Shown one piece after another: positions 15,440 to 22,699 of a stretch of 30,405 nucleotides of DNA. The stretch covers positions 1-30,405 of the forward strand of contig JAHIVS010000380.1 of the NCBI GenBank assembly GCA_018816605.1, read 5' to 3'. The DNA comes from Pseudomonadota bacterium (GTDB lineage: Bacteria > Desulfobacterota > Desulfobacteria > Desulfobacterales > Desulfobacteraceae). The notes beneath the pieces are model-generated. The model saw only the letters and a list, made by a program, of their open reading frames with translations. It made no database searches and was not told the DNA's origin. The position numbers and the translations under genes are program-made. Each line of letters begins with the position of its first letter. Position 1 is the stretch's first letter.

Positions 15440-16783
15440 GGCTGTTCCCTTGCCTGCTGCCAGATCAATCACAAGATCATTGTCCCGGGGCGCTAGGTCG
15501 GTCCACCAGCCGTCGATCAAGTCTTCCTGTATCCAGGCTACGAACCTGAGCCAGTACCCGAACCCGGTGGTGTCAATGGCGGTCTCCGGTTTTGTCTCAT
15601 CCCCTTTAAGATGGGCATAATAGGCAGAGGCCACCTGGGAATTGATAAGGGCCTGCTGTTCCTTTGAAACCTTGTATTTGCCAAGGGCGGTGTTGGCCAG
15701 TTTTTTGGTTCCTTCAAAGACATAGCTGGCGGCATAACCGGCAAACCCCTCCCCAAGGGAGGGAAGGGCGGTGATAAACCGGCTGGAAATGACGGCCCTG
15801 GTGTTGCCGTCGGTATTTTTGACAAGCACCACCTCCCTGTAGGGACAGGGGGCCGTGACCAGGGAGCCGGTTTCAATGTCAAAGATGTCCCCCTCCTCTG
15901 TCTTTTTCAATGTCACATCCTGGGCATGGAAATGGCCGGTAAAGACAAGCTTCACCTTGTATTTTGCAAACAGGGATGCGATTTTTTCACGGTCTGCCAC
16001 CAGATAGTCTCCATAAAATTTTCCATTGGCAGGATAGTGCTCCATGATGCCGTGGTGCAAGAGAACAATAACAGCCTTGTTTTCTTTTTGGGCGGCAATG
16101 AGCTGGGTTTGGATCCATGCCAGGGTCTGGTCTGAAAAAGCACCGCCGATAATGGGATGGTGGTCGGGCCGGTTTTCTTTGTACCGGTTGGAATCAAGGG
16201 CTAAAAGCCGCAGCCCTTTTACGGGTTCTGCCACATAACTCAAGGAATCGGGGTCCCGGGCAATGGCGGCACCGTACCCCAGCTCCTGGTAGATCTGTTC
16301 AAAGTCTGACGGGCCGATGCTGGGCACAGGTTCGGTGATGTCGCCTGCAAACCGGACGCTATCGGGGTTGCGGATATCATGGTTGCCCGGCACCACAAAA
16401 ACCTGTTTGCCCGATTTTTTCAGGGCCTTAAGGTGGCGGGCCACGCCCTGGTGGCAGATTTTTTCCCCATCCTTGGTCAGATCACCGGCCACAAGAACAA
16501 ATTCAGCCGGATCCAGTGCAATTTTTTTTATGGCCGTGCCGATGATCTCATCGCTTAGGACCAGCAGTTTGCGGTCCTTGTCCAGATATTTCTGGAAGGC
16601 CTTACCATCGGTCCCCAGGTCGGTGTCATAGAAATGGAGATCTGAAATTACAATGAACCGGGTGTCAGGATAGACCGGGCCGGCCGTTGCCGCTGCCCGG
16701 GGGGCAACGGGTTTGCTGGTGCTGCATGCCATCAGAACCGTGCAAATGAGCAAGAGCCATGTCCATGGGATTTGTTGTTTCAT
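15431..16783 (-). CDS. Lipoprotein metallophosphoesterase (calcineurin-like)
   Basis: A secreted, membrane-anchored phosphoesterase. The ATG at 16783 is chosen over upstream codons because GGAGG lies six bases before it and it begins a proper lipoprotein signal (MKQQIPWTWLLLICTVLMACS; lipobox LMAC). All metallophosphoesterase motifs are visible: VISDLH, VAGDLTKDG, VVPGNHD, LLHHG and FTGHFHAQD, covering about residues 45-290. The remaining 150 residues form a helical C-terminal region of unknown role. The substrate is unknown; family members act on nucleotides, phospholipids or other phosphoesters. A TATACT-like -10 (16813-16808) lies upstream on the same strand. It converges on thiC. Confidence 0.92.
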   Translation of the reverse strand: MKQQIPWTWLLLICTVLMACSTSKPVAPRAAATAGPVYPDTRFIVISDLHFYDTDLGTDGKAFQKYLDKDRKLLVLSDEIIGTAIKKIALDPAEFVLVAGDLTKDGEKICHQGVARHLKALKKSGKQVFVVPGNHDIRNPDSVRFAGDITEPVPSIGPSDFEQIYQELGYGAAIARDPDSLSYVAEPVKGLRLLALDSNRYKENRPDHHPIIGGAFSDQTLAWIQTQLIAAQKENKAVIVLLHHGIMEHYPANGKFYGDYLVADREKIASLFAKYKVKLVFTGHFHAQDVTLKKTEEGDIFDIETGSLVTAPCPYREVVLVKNTDGNTRAVISSRFITALPSLGEGFAGYAASYVFEGTKKLANTALGKYKVSKEQQALINSQVASAYYAHLKGDETKPETAIDTTGFGYWLRFVAWIQEDLIDGWWTDLAPRDNDLVIDLAAGKGTAGE

Positions 16784-16900
16784 CTGATGCCTCCATAGGA
16801 AGTTGGCAGTATAACCGATAAACCCAGATTTAAGATTCATTCATACGGAATAACGGCTGCCAGATCAACAGCAGGTTTTTATTTTTTGTGTAATGACGAT

Positions 16901-16932
16901 TTCCCTGCCAGGAAATGGCGCCCGGCAGGGAA
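16901..16932 (-). terminator. Nine-base-pair hairpin after the zinc-ribbon gene
   Basis: TTCCCTGCC (16901-16909) pairs perfectly with GGCAGGGAA (16924-16932) around a 14-base loop. It begins eight bases beyond the stop of the leftward gene ending at 16940. No T-run follows directly, so an intrinsic terminator is only likely. Confidence 0.5.
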
Positions 16933-16939
16933 GGGATGG

Positions 16940-17122
16940 TTATCCCGCCTCGTAGGTGCAGGAGGTAAAATCGATTTCTTCCCCGCATTTGCTGCAGTGG
17001 TGTTTTTTTTCAAACTCATCGGAGAAAATTTCCTTTGGGGTATCACATTTGGGGCAGTTGCAGGTAAAGGACTTCAGGTTTTTAAAACTTTCAAAACCCG
17101 GGCAATGTTTGGGTGTACTCAT
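16940..17122 (-). CDS. Small zinc-ribbon-like protein (60 aa)
   Basis: A very small cysteine-rich protein with seven cysteines: C7, C21, C23, C26, C43, C46 and C55. C23-x2-C26 and C43-x2-C46 (CPKC and CSKC) form a likely zinc-ribbon metal site. There is no signal peptide. AAGGAG lies seven bases before the ATG, a strong translation signal, and a perfect TATAAT (17184-17179, minus strand) sits about 57 bases upstream, although with a poor -35. A stable hairpin follows the stop. These signals make it a real gene. Function unknown; such ribbons bind metal, nucleic acid or partner proteins. Confidence 0.8.
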   Translation of the reverse strand: MSTPKHCPGFESFKNLKSFTCNCPKCDTPKEIFSDEFEKKHHCSKCGEEIDFTSCTYEAG

Positions 17123-17207
17123 GGGTATCTCCTTATGCTTGTCGGTTGATATGCATGAACATAAGACCTCAATGGCCGATTATAGCGATTGTGTGCCTGA
17201 CGGCACA

Positions 17208-17231
17208 GGGGAAAATCAGTGAAGTTTCCCC
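17208..17231. repeat. Inverted repeat in the 213-base gap 17123-17335
   Basis: GGGGAAA (17208-17214) pairs with TTTCCCC (17225-17231) around a 10-base loop. It lies between the YhdH-like gene and the zinc-ribbon gene, both leftward. There is no T-tail. Confidence 0.35.
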
Positions 17232-17246
17232 ATATCCATGTCTACC

Positions 17247-17280
17247 AAATCCGGGGGGATTGTCAATACCCGGTTTTTTT
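17247..17280 (+). terminator. Plus-strand terminator-like hairpin with no upstream gene
   Basis: CCGGG (17251-17255) pairs with CCCGG (17269-17273), flanked by AAA and followed by seven T (17274-17280). It points rightward, but the nearest genes on both sides are leftward and the last rightward gene (thiC) ended at 15398. It would only make sense for an antisense or small transcript. Confidence 0.35.
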
Positions 17281-17335
17281 ATGTGCAGACCACAGGCGCC
17301 ATCAGGGGCACAAAGACAATGGATTCCCCCGAATG

Positions 17336-18328
17336 TTACCCCATGTCCACCAGGGTTCTCCCCCGCAGCTGTCCCTTGAGAATTTTTTCGATGCTGGGGC
17401 TTAAATCCTCCGGCCCAATCCGGGAGCACAGGGTTTCCAGCTGTTCGGGTTTCCAGGCGGATGAAAGATTTTTCCAGAGGGTCTGCCGCAACGGCATGGG
17501 GCAGTGCTGGGAGTCGATACCCATCAAGGAGACCCCCCTTAAAATAAAGGGAAACACATTGATGGGCAGGTCTGGGGAGGCCACATTGCCGCAGCAGGTA
17601 ACAATTCCCCAGGAGCTGGTGGATTTAATGGCCGTGGACAGGATATCGCCGCCTACCGTATCAATGACCCCTGCCCACCTGGGTTTCAGAACAGGGGGAG
17701 CGGTTTTTTCAAGAAAAATTTTTCGGGAAATGATTTCTTTTACCCCCAGGCTTTTCAGGAATCCGTCATCGGGTTTGCCGGATACCCCAGCAACTCCATA
17801 TCCCAGCTTGACCAGAATGGCGCAGGCAAGGGAGCCCACCCCCCCGGTGGCGCCGGTGACGAGAATCGGGCCCTGGTCCGGTGCAACGCCTGAAATCAAC
17901 CGTTCAATGGACATGGCGGCCGTAAATCCGGCCGTGCCCAGAATCATGCTCTGCTCCAGGCTGAGATTTTGGGGCAGGGGCACCACCCAGTCGCCGGGGA
18001 CGCGGATATACTGGCCGAAACCGCCCGGGGTATTCATGCCCAGGTCATAGGAGGTCACAATAACAGGATCTCCATTCTTAAATTCTTTTACCCGGCTGTG
18101 TTCCACAATGCCGGCGGCATCAATGCCAGGCGTGTGGGGATATTGCCGTGTAACCCCCCGATTGCCCGAGGCAGACAAGGCATCCTTGTAGTTCAGGGAA
18201 GAATAGTGCACCCGGACAAGGACATCTCCCTGGGGCAGATCGCCGGTAAAGGCTTCCCCCACGCTATGGGCAAAGGTTTTTTCAGGGGTTTCTTCTACAA
18301 TAAAGGCCTTGTATCTAAGGTTTTCCAT
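17336..18328 (-). CDS. YhdH/AcuI-family NAD(P)H-dependent oxidoreductase
   Basis: A zinc-independent medium-chain dehydrogenase/reductase of 330 residues. The N-terminal catalytic domain has VRVHYSSLNYKDALSASGNRGVTRQYPHTPGIDAAGIV, characteristic of YhdH/AcuI, whose members reduce acryloyl-CoA to propionyl-CoA or act on quinone-like substrates. The Rossmann loop VTGATGGVGSLA appears near the middle, then VSGKPDDGFLKSLGVKEII and VIDTVGGDIL. GGAGG lies six bases before the ATG. A minus-strand promoter is at 18393-18365. It stands alone, divergent from the kinase at 18520. The specific substrate is not provable; acryloyl-CoA reduction would fit organisms that metabolise propionate or dimethylsulfoniopropionate. 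Confidence 0.92.
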   Translation of the reverse strand: MENLRYKAFIVEETPEKTFAHSVGEAFTGDLPQGDVLVRVHYSSLNYKDALSASGNRGVTRQYPHTPGIDAAGIVEHSRVKEFKNGDPVIVTSYDLGMNTPGGFGQYIRVPGDWVVPLPQNLSLEQSMILGTAGFTAAMSIERLISGVAPDQGPILVTGATGGVGSLACAILVKLGYGVAGVSGKPDDGFLKSLGVKEIISRKIFLEKTAPPVLKPRWAGVIDTVGGDILSTAIKSTSSWGIVTCCGNVASPDLPINVFPFILRGVSLMGIDSQHCPMPLRQTLWKNLSSAWKPEQLETLCSRIGPEDLSPSIEKILKGQLRGRTLVDMG

Positions 18329-18364
18329 GGGATCCTCCAGAAAAAACGTAAAATATGATACCCA

Positions 18365-18393
18365 TCCATAGTATGGGAGGCAGGAGAAGTCAA
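18365..18393 (-). promoter_or_regulatory. Promoter of the YhdH/AcuI-like gene
   Basis: Minus strand TTGACT (18393-18388), 17-base spacer, TATGGA (18370-18365), with the ATG about 37 bases downstream. Confidence 0.4.
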
Positions 18394-18405
18394 TACGGAC
18401 AAACT

Positions 18406-18455
18406 AAAGGAGGGAACATCACAGGTATGTTGGGTCCCGGGTAAATCCCTTCTTT
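18406..18455 (+). promoter_or_regulatory. Structured leader with buried Shine-Dalgarno and five-codon ORF
   Basis: AAAGGAGGG (18406-18414) pairs with CCCTTCTTT (18447-18455) over nine base pairs with one G-U. Directly stacked inside is AACAT (18415-18419) with ATGTT (18427-18431). The ATG at 18427 opens a five-codon frame (MLGPG, stop TAA at 18442-18444). It lies 65 bases before the kinase gene at 18520. This is a candidate attenuator or leader peptide, from inspection only. Confidence 0.3.
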
Positions 18456-18519
18456 TAAAACCCTGAATTATCTGTTACAGAAGATACACTTTGAGAAAAA
18501 TCAAATAAAAGACCCTGGC

Positions 18520-20355
18520 ATGGAAGCTTTCCAAAAAAAAATGTCCCTGCGCCCTATTGAGAAACAGATCCTGGACCATCCCTGGGCCGTAAATGCGTTT
18601 CTCTACGCCCTTGTCCCCACTTGTTCCGGCTTTAATATCTATTGTTTGTTCACGGGGCGTTATTTTGCCAGTGCCAATTTGACAGTGCAGCTGTTGTGTT
18701 TTCTTGTGCTGCTTATCAGCATTCGAAATGCCTTGCCGGATCTGGTCAAAATTCGCATATTCCGGTCCGTCATCCGTTGTCAGTTCATCATTCTCGCCCT
18801 TTATCTGATATATGGGATAGGTGTTTTACACCAGCTGGATATTTCTCCCTGGTCCTTCTTGTTCATTTTTCTTCTTTTTGCCTGGATGCCCAACCGGGAA
18901 GGCAGATGGATTGCACTTGCATTTGTCCTGGTGTTGTGCCTGTTGCTCTGGCAGGACAAAGCCTTCCTTTCCGAGCATTCCGATTATCTTATCCGGTTTT
19001 TTTCCTCTTTGACCTTGTTTTCTTTTTTATCCTTTTTTGCGGTGATAATTCGGAAAGAGTATCTGAAAAATCTGTTCGAGACCCGGGCGGATTTAGAGAG
19101 ATCCGAAGGGGAATACAGGCGCTTAAGCCAGCGTCTCCAGACAGAAATAGCCCACCGGGACCGGATTGAAAAAAAACTTCACCATGCCATTAAAATGGAG
19201 ACAGTGGGCAGAGTGGCTGCGGGGGTTGCCCATGACCTGAACAATATTCTGTCCGGGATTGTGACCTATCCGGATCTGATCCTTCTGGATATGGAGAAAG
19301 ACGATCCCCTGAGGGGTCCCCTTGAGACGATGAGGGAATCGGGCATCAAAGCCGCAGCCATTGTGGATGATCTGCTGACCCTCTCCCGGAGGGGGGTGCC
19401 GGTTTCCAGGACCATGGATCTCCGGCAGATAACACACGCATATCTTCACAGTCCCGAGTACGGTCAACTTACGGCCAACCATGGCCAGGTAACCACAACC
19501 GCCCGGTATGATACCGCATCGCTGATCATCAAGGGGTCTCCGGTCCATTTGTCCAAAACCCTCATGAATCTTGTTTCCAATGCAGCAGAGGCCATGCCCG
19601 GAGGCGGTCAGATCCTCATACAGGTTCAGGCCCAAACCCTTGATCGGCCGGAGCCCCTTCAAATACCCATCCAGGGGATTTCCCAGATACCCAAAGGCCG
19701 GTATGTGGTTCTTTCGGTGAAAGATAACGGGATCGGTATTGCCGCCCGGGAGATTGAATCTATTTTTGAACCGTTTTATACAAAAAAGGTAATGGGCAGG
19801 AGCGGAACCGGCCTTGGTATGGCCGTGGTACTGGGAACGGTAACCGACCACAACGGCTTTATCCGGGTGGACTCTGTTGTTGAAAAGGGAACCCTTATTC
19901 GGATTTATTTTCCGGCAAGTTCCGAACCCCTTGCCGAAGAAGGATCGGAAAAGAATTTAAGACAGTTCACGGGTGGCCATGGAAAAATACTGGTCATTGA
20001 TGATGTGCAAGACCAGCTTAGGATCGCAGAAAAATTACTGACCCGCCTGGGGTACCGGGTCTGGTGCTGTGCCAGCGGAGAAGAAGGACTTGCCCTTCTT
20101 AAGACCCAGGCCATGGACCTTATTGTCTGTGATATTATTATGGCACCGGGCATGGACGGGATTGAGACCTGTGAACAGATCCTTAAATTGTATCCGAATC
20201 AGAAAATACTTTTTGTCACCGGGTTTTCCGATCCAGGCCCATTGGCAAGGGCGGAAAAACTTGGAAAGGTTCCTTGTTTGTTTAAACCCTATACCCTTGA
20301 GGCATTGGCCAGCCGGGTTTTAGACCGGTTGAAAGACGATGGCCCGGCAACTTAA
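18520..20355 (+). CDS. Membrane hybrid sensor histidine kinase (HisKA-HATPase-REC)
   Basis: Residues about 25-180 hold five or six hydrophobic helices with short loops, and no PAS domain is evident. A coiled-coil linker follows (about 185-228), then HisKA with phosphoacceptor H238 ([19 protein letters not shown]), HATPase (MNLVSNAAEAM, VKDNGIGIAAREIE, RSGTGLGMAVV) and a C-terminal receiver with D538 (IVCDIIM) and the conserved Lys in FKPYT. Sensor and kinase organisation resemble the kinase at 2657, with closely similar H-box and receiver, so they are probably paralogues. No output domain and no partner gene nearby. The start at 18520 has no clear Shine-Dalgarno; the ATG at 18541 is an alternative. 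A folded leader lies upstream. Signal unknown. Confidence 0.93.
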   Translation: MEAFQKKMSLRPIEKQILDHPWAVNAFLYALVPTCSGFNIYCLFTGRYFASANLTVQLLCFLVLLISIRNALPDLVKIRIFRSVIRCQFIILALYLIYGIGVLHQLDISPWSFLFIFLLFAWMPNREGRWIALAFVLVLCLLLWQDKAFLSEHSDYLIRFFSSLTLFSFLSFFAVIIRKEYLKNLFETRADLERSEGEYRRLSQRLQTEIAHRDRIEKKLHHAIKMETVGRVAAGVAHDLNNILSGIVTYPDLILLDMEKDDPLRGPLETMRESGIKAAAIVDDLLTLSRRGVPVSRTMDLRQITHAYLHSPEYGQLTANHGQVTTTARYDTASLIIKGSPVHLSKTLMNLVSNAAEAMPGGGQILIQVQAQTLDRPEPLQIPIQGISQIPKGRYVVLSVKDNGIGIAAREIESIFEPFYTKKVMGRSGTGLGMAVVLGTVTDHNGFIRVDSVVEKGTLIRIYFPASSEPLAEEGSEKNLRQFTGGHGKILVIDDVQDQLRIAEKLLTRLGYRVWCCASGEEGLALLKTQAMDLIVCDIIMAPGMDGIETCEQILKLYPNQKILFVTGFSDPGPLARAEKLGKVPCLFKPYTLEALASRVLDRLKDDGPAT

Positions 20356-20431
20356 TCGTTATTTTCGAGTCCTTTTAGTGTCTGATGGGGTTCTGGGAGA
20401 CTTGGCCATGGGCAGAGTCCCGGATTGGAGA

Positions 20432-20920
20432 TCAAAGCCGGATGATGGAAGGCCTCCCATGGCAATGTTCCAGAAACCTGATCAGGTCCCGGGGGGAAAT
20501 GGTCGTGGTGGCTGTATTGACCAGGGGGTGAAAATTAAGCAGCCTGTTTTCCATCATCTCTTCATCCAGGATGACTTCAACACGATGCTCCTTTATGTTT
20601 ACGGCAGCAAAGGGGGTGACAGCGCCCGGAATAACTCCCAAAGACGCCATAAGCAGGTCGGCTTTTCCGAATGAAGGGCTTTGGGCGCCTATTTTTTTGG
20701 CCAGCTCTTTTATCTTTATGGACTTTTCCGCCAAGGTGACCACTAGAAACAATTGTTTTTTTTTGTCTTTCAAAAACAGATTTTTACTATGAACACCTTC
20801 AATGCCGCCATGGTGGAGGGCTGCCTCTTCAACCGTAAATACGGGCGGGTGTTCATGGTTGGTATATTCTATGCCCATGTCCGACAGTATTTTGAGCAGT
20901 TCTTCCTGGGTCTGTAACAT
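20432..20920 (-). CDS. YbaK/ProX-type aminoacyl-tRNA deacylase
   Basis: A trans-editing enzyme that hydrolyses mischarged tRNA, in this subfamily typically Ala-tRNA(Pro) or Cys-tRNA(Pro). At 162 residues it is a free-standing INS-type domain: EHPPVFTVEEAALHHG, HSKNLFLKDKKKQLFLVV with the conserved Lys, LMASLGVIPGAVTPFAA and VEVILDEEMMENRLLNFHPLVNTATTTIS, all typical of the ProX/PrdX branch. AGAGG precedes the ATG. It lies 32 bases after the TSUP gene in the same direction, third in the nadE operon. It converges on the kinase gene with a 76-base gap. Confidence 0.93.
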   Translation of the reverse strand: MLQTQEELLKILSDMGIEYTNHEHPPVFTVEEAALHHGGIEGVHSKNLFLKDKKKQLFLVVTLAEKSIKIKELAKKIGAQSPSFGKADLLMASLGVIPGAVTPFAAVNIKEHRVEVILDEEMMENRLLNFHPLVNTATTTISPRDLIRFLEHCHGRPSIIRL

Positions 20921-20952
20921 GATCGCCTCTTTTGTAGAATGATGGCAATTTA

Positions 20953-21717
20953 TTAAACATAATTGACATACATCAGCCTGACAATGGTTAAAAAGACCAT
21001 GGTGAGAAAAACAGGGCGGATAAAGGATGCCCCCTTTTTTATGGCCAGACCCGAGCCGGCCCTGGCGCCGATGACCTGGCCTGCCGCCATGCAGAGTCCT
21101 GCCGAATACAGCACATTCCCCCCAATAATAAACACAGACAGAGCCACCGCATTGGAAGTGAAATTCATGATCCGGGTGGTGCCGGCCGCCCTTGTCATAT
21201 CCATTCCCATGAAAATGAGCAGACTCCCGGTCCAGAAAGAACCGGTGCCCGGCCCGAAAAATCCGTCATAAAATCCCAGCCCCAGGCCGAAGAGGGTAAA
21301 AAAAAGGGTTTTATCCATTTTGGCACGGCCGGAACCGGCTCCCAGGTCCTTTGAAAACAAGGTATAAAAAAAGACAAACAAGAGCATCACCGGTATGATG
21401 TGCCGGATAAATCCTGCGTCTATCTGCTGGATGGTCCAGGCCCCCAGAACGGCTCCCATAAAGGTAAAGACAATGCCATGGCGGCATTGGTTTAAATCGA
21501 CCGTGCCCTTGCGGATAAAGGTTGCGGCTGCGGCCAGGGTGCCGCAACTGCTCTGGAGTTTGTTGGTGCCAAGGGCTATCTGGGGGGGGATTCCCAGGGA
21601 CAAAAGAACGGGCAGGGAAATCAGCCCGCCGCCGCCGGCAATGGAATCCACAAATCCGGCAACAAGGCCGGTCAGGAAAAGAAGCAGAAAACTGAACACG
21701 GAAAAATTAAAATCCAT
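20953..21717 (-). CDS. TSUP-family (TauE/SafE) membrane transporter
   Basis: A polytopic inner-membrane protein of 254 residues with about eight hydrophobic helices. The N-terminal helix carries GLVAGFVDSIAGGGGLISLPVLL, the glycine-rich signature of the family, and a second copy of the fold begins near GLGLGFYDGFFGPGTGSF. Family members export or import sulfite, sulfoacetate or other small organosulfur anions, fitting a sulfur-metabolising organism, but the substrate is not known. The frame stays open further upstream over nadE; the ATG at 21717 is chosen because the family signature starts right after it and the preceding residues are nadE in another frame. It overlaps the nadE 3' end by 11 bases. 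Confidence 0.93.
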   Translation of the reverse strand: MDFNFSVFSFLLLFLTGLVAGFVDSIAGGGGLISLPVLLSLGIPPQIALGTNKLQSSCGTLAAAATFIRKGTVDLNQCRHGIVFTFMGAVLGAWTIQQIDAGFIRHIIPVMLLFVFFYTLFSKDLGAGSGRAKMDKTLFFTLFGLGLGFYDGFFGPGTGSFWTGSLLIFMGMDMTRAAGTTRIMNFTSNAVALSVFIIGGNVLYSAGLCMAAGQVIGARAGSGLAIKKGASFIRPVFLTMVFLTIVRLMYVNYV

Positions 21718-22510
21718 TGAGAAGTTCCGGAGGCAGTTTGCAAACGGGAATGGGTTCCATTTTATGTCTGTTGGCCCGGTTGAATTTTTTGTAAATGGAC
21801 AGGACCTCTTTCTGCCGGCTATCAAGGCCAGGGTCTTGGGTTTGGCCTTGATTTTTCTGGGAGTCCAGGTAGACCATGGCCCATTCCAGTTCCCCATAGG
21901 TGGCGCCGATCTGGCTTTCATCGGTACGGTCGTCCTCCCATAGGCCGTCTGTTGGCGGGGCTGTTAAAATGGTTTGACTGATGTTCAGGCATTGGCCCAG
22001 GGCATAGACCTGGGATTTCATCAGGCCGGCAATGGGGGAAATATCCACGCCGCCGTCTCCGTATTTGGTATAAAACCCAACCCCGAAGTCTTCCACCCTG
22101 TTGCCGGTGCCGACCACCAGCATCCTGTGGTGGGAGGCAAAGGCGTACAGGGTCATCATCCGGAGTCGGGAGCGGGTATTGGCCATGGTCAGATTGTCCT
22201 GGATATCCCTGGGAAAATGGCTCTGGATTTGTTCGAATACCGGTGTGAGTTCCATATCAATCCCCGTGACATTGCCATGGGATTTGGCGAGCCAGGCGAT
22301 ATGCTCCGAAGCTCTGGATACCTGGTCGTTTGCCTGGAAAATAGGCATGTTTACGGCCAGGACCCTTTTTCCGGTTCTGGCGCACAAGGTTGAGGTCACG
22401 GCAGAATCTATTCCGCCGGACACCCCGATGGTAAATCCGTTTAAACCCGATTTTTCCACATAGGTTTTCAGCCAGCTGACGATATAGTCTACCACATCGG
22501 GTGTTTGCAT
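21707..22510 (-). CDS. nadE: NAD+ synthetase (ammonia-dependent type)
   Basis: Amidates nicotinic acid adenine dinucleotide to NAD+, the last step of NAD biosynthesis. The 267-residue protein has the PP-loop ATP-pyrophosphatase motif GVSGGIDSAV near residue 30, GTGNRVEDFGVGFYTKYGDGGVDISPIAGLMKSQVYALG and TAPPTDGLW(E)DDRTDE, all diagnostic. There is no N-terminal glutaminase domain, so it would use free ammonia. A near-consensus promoter lies at 22599-22571. First gene of a leftward operon with the TSUP transporter and the YbaK-type deacylase. Confidence 0.97.
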   Translation of the reverse strand: MQTPDVVDYIVSWLKTYVEKSGLNGFTIGVSGGIDSAVTSTLCARTGKRVLAVNMPIFQANDQVSRASEHIAWLAKSHGNVTGIDMELTPVFEQIQSHFPRDIQDNLTMANTRSRLRMMTLYAFASHHRMLVVGTGNRVEDFGVGFYTKYGDGGVDISPIAGLMKSQVYALGQCLNISQTILTAPPTDGLWEDDRTDESQIGATYGELEWAMVYLDSQKNQGQTQDPGLDSRQKEVLSIYKKFNRANRHKMEPIPVCKLPPELLNGF

Positions 22511-22570
22511 GGGGATGTCCTTAAGCTTTGGTTAAGATGCCGTTATCGACAGGTCAGTTCCCTGGGGTAC

Positions 22571-22599
22571 TTATAATGAAACACGGCATTTGTTGTCAA
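22571..22599 (-). promoter_or_regulatory. Promoter of the nadE operon
   Basis: Minus strand TTGACA (22599-22594), 17-base spacer, TTATAA (22576-22571). Predicted leader of about 54 bases. It is back to back with the promoter of the SpmAB-like gene. Confidence 0.6.
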
Positions 22600-22634
22600 T
22601 GGTTTCCAATTGGGAGCAAATAAATAAAATTGTA

Positions 22635-22663
22635 TTGGACAAAAATCACCGGACCCATATAAG
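22635..22663 (+). promoter_or_regulatory. Promoter of the SpmAB-like gene
   Basis: TTGGAC (22635-22640), 17-base spacer, TATAAG (22658-22663), about 36 bases before the ATG at 22700. Confidence 0.5.
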
Positions 22664-22699
22664 GTATGGCCCAGATTTATTTCAGGGGGGAGCAGTTGT

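Noticed and set aside
16857..16888. CTGC/GCAG hairpin followed by a T-rich stretch on the plus strand
   Set aside because: Only four base pairs with a ten-base loop and no upstream plus-strand gene; mentioned only as weak support in the finding at 17247.
20356..20431. Possible hairpin between the second kinase and the YbaK-type gene
   Set aside because: Only four consecutive pairs (GACT/AGTC) and no T-run; not convincing as a terminator.
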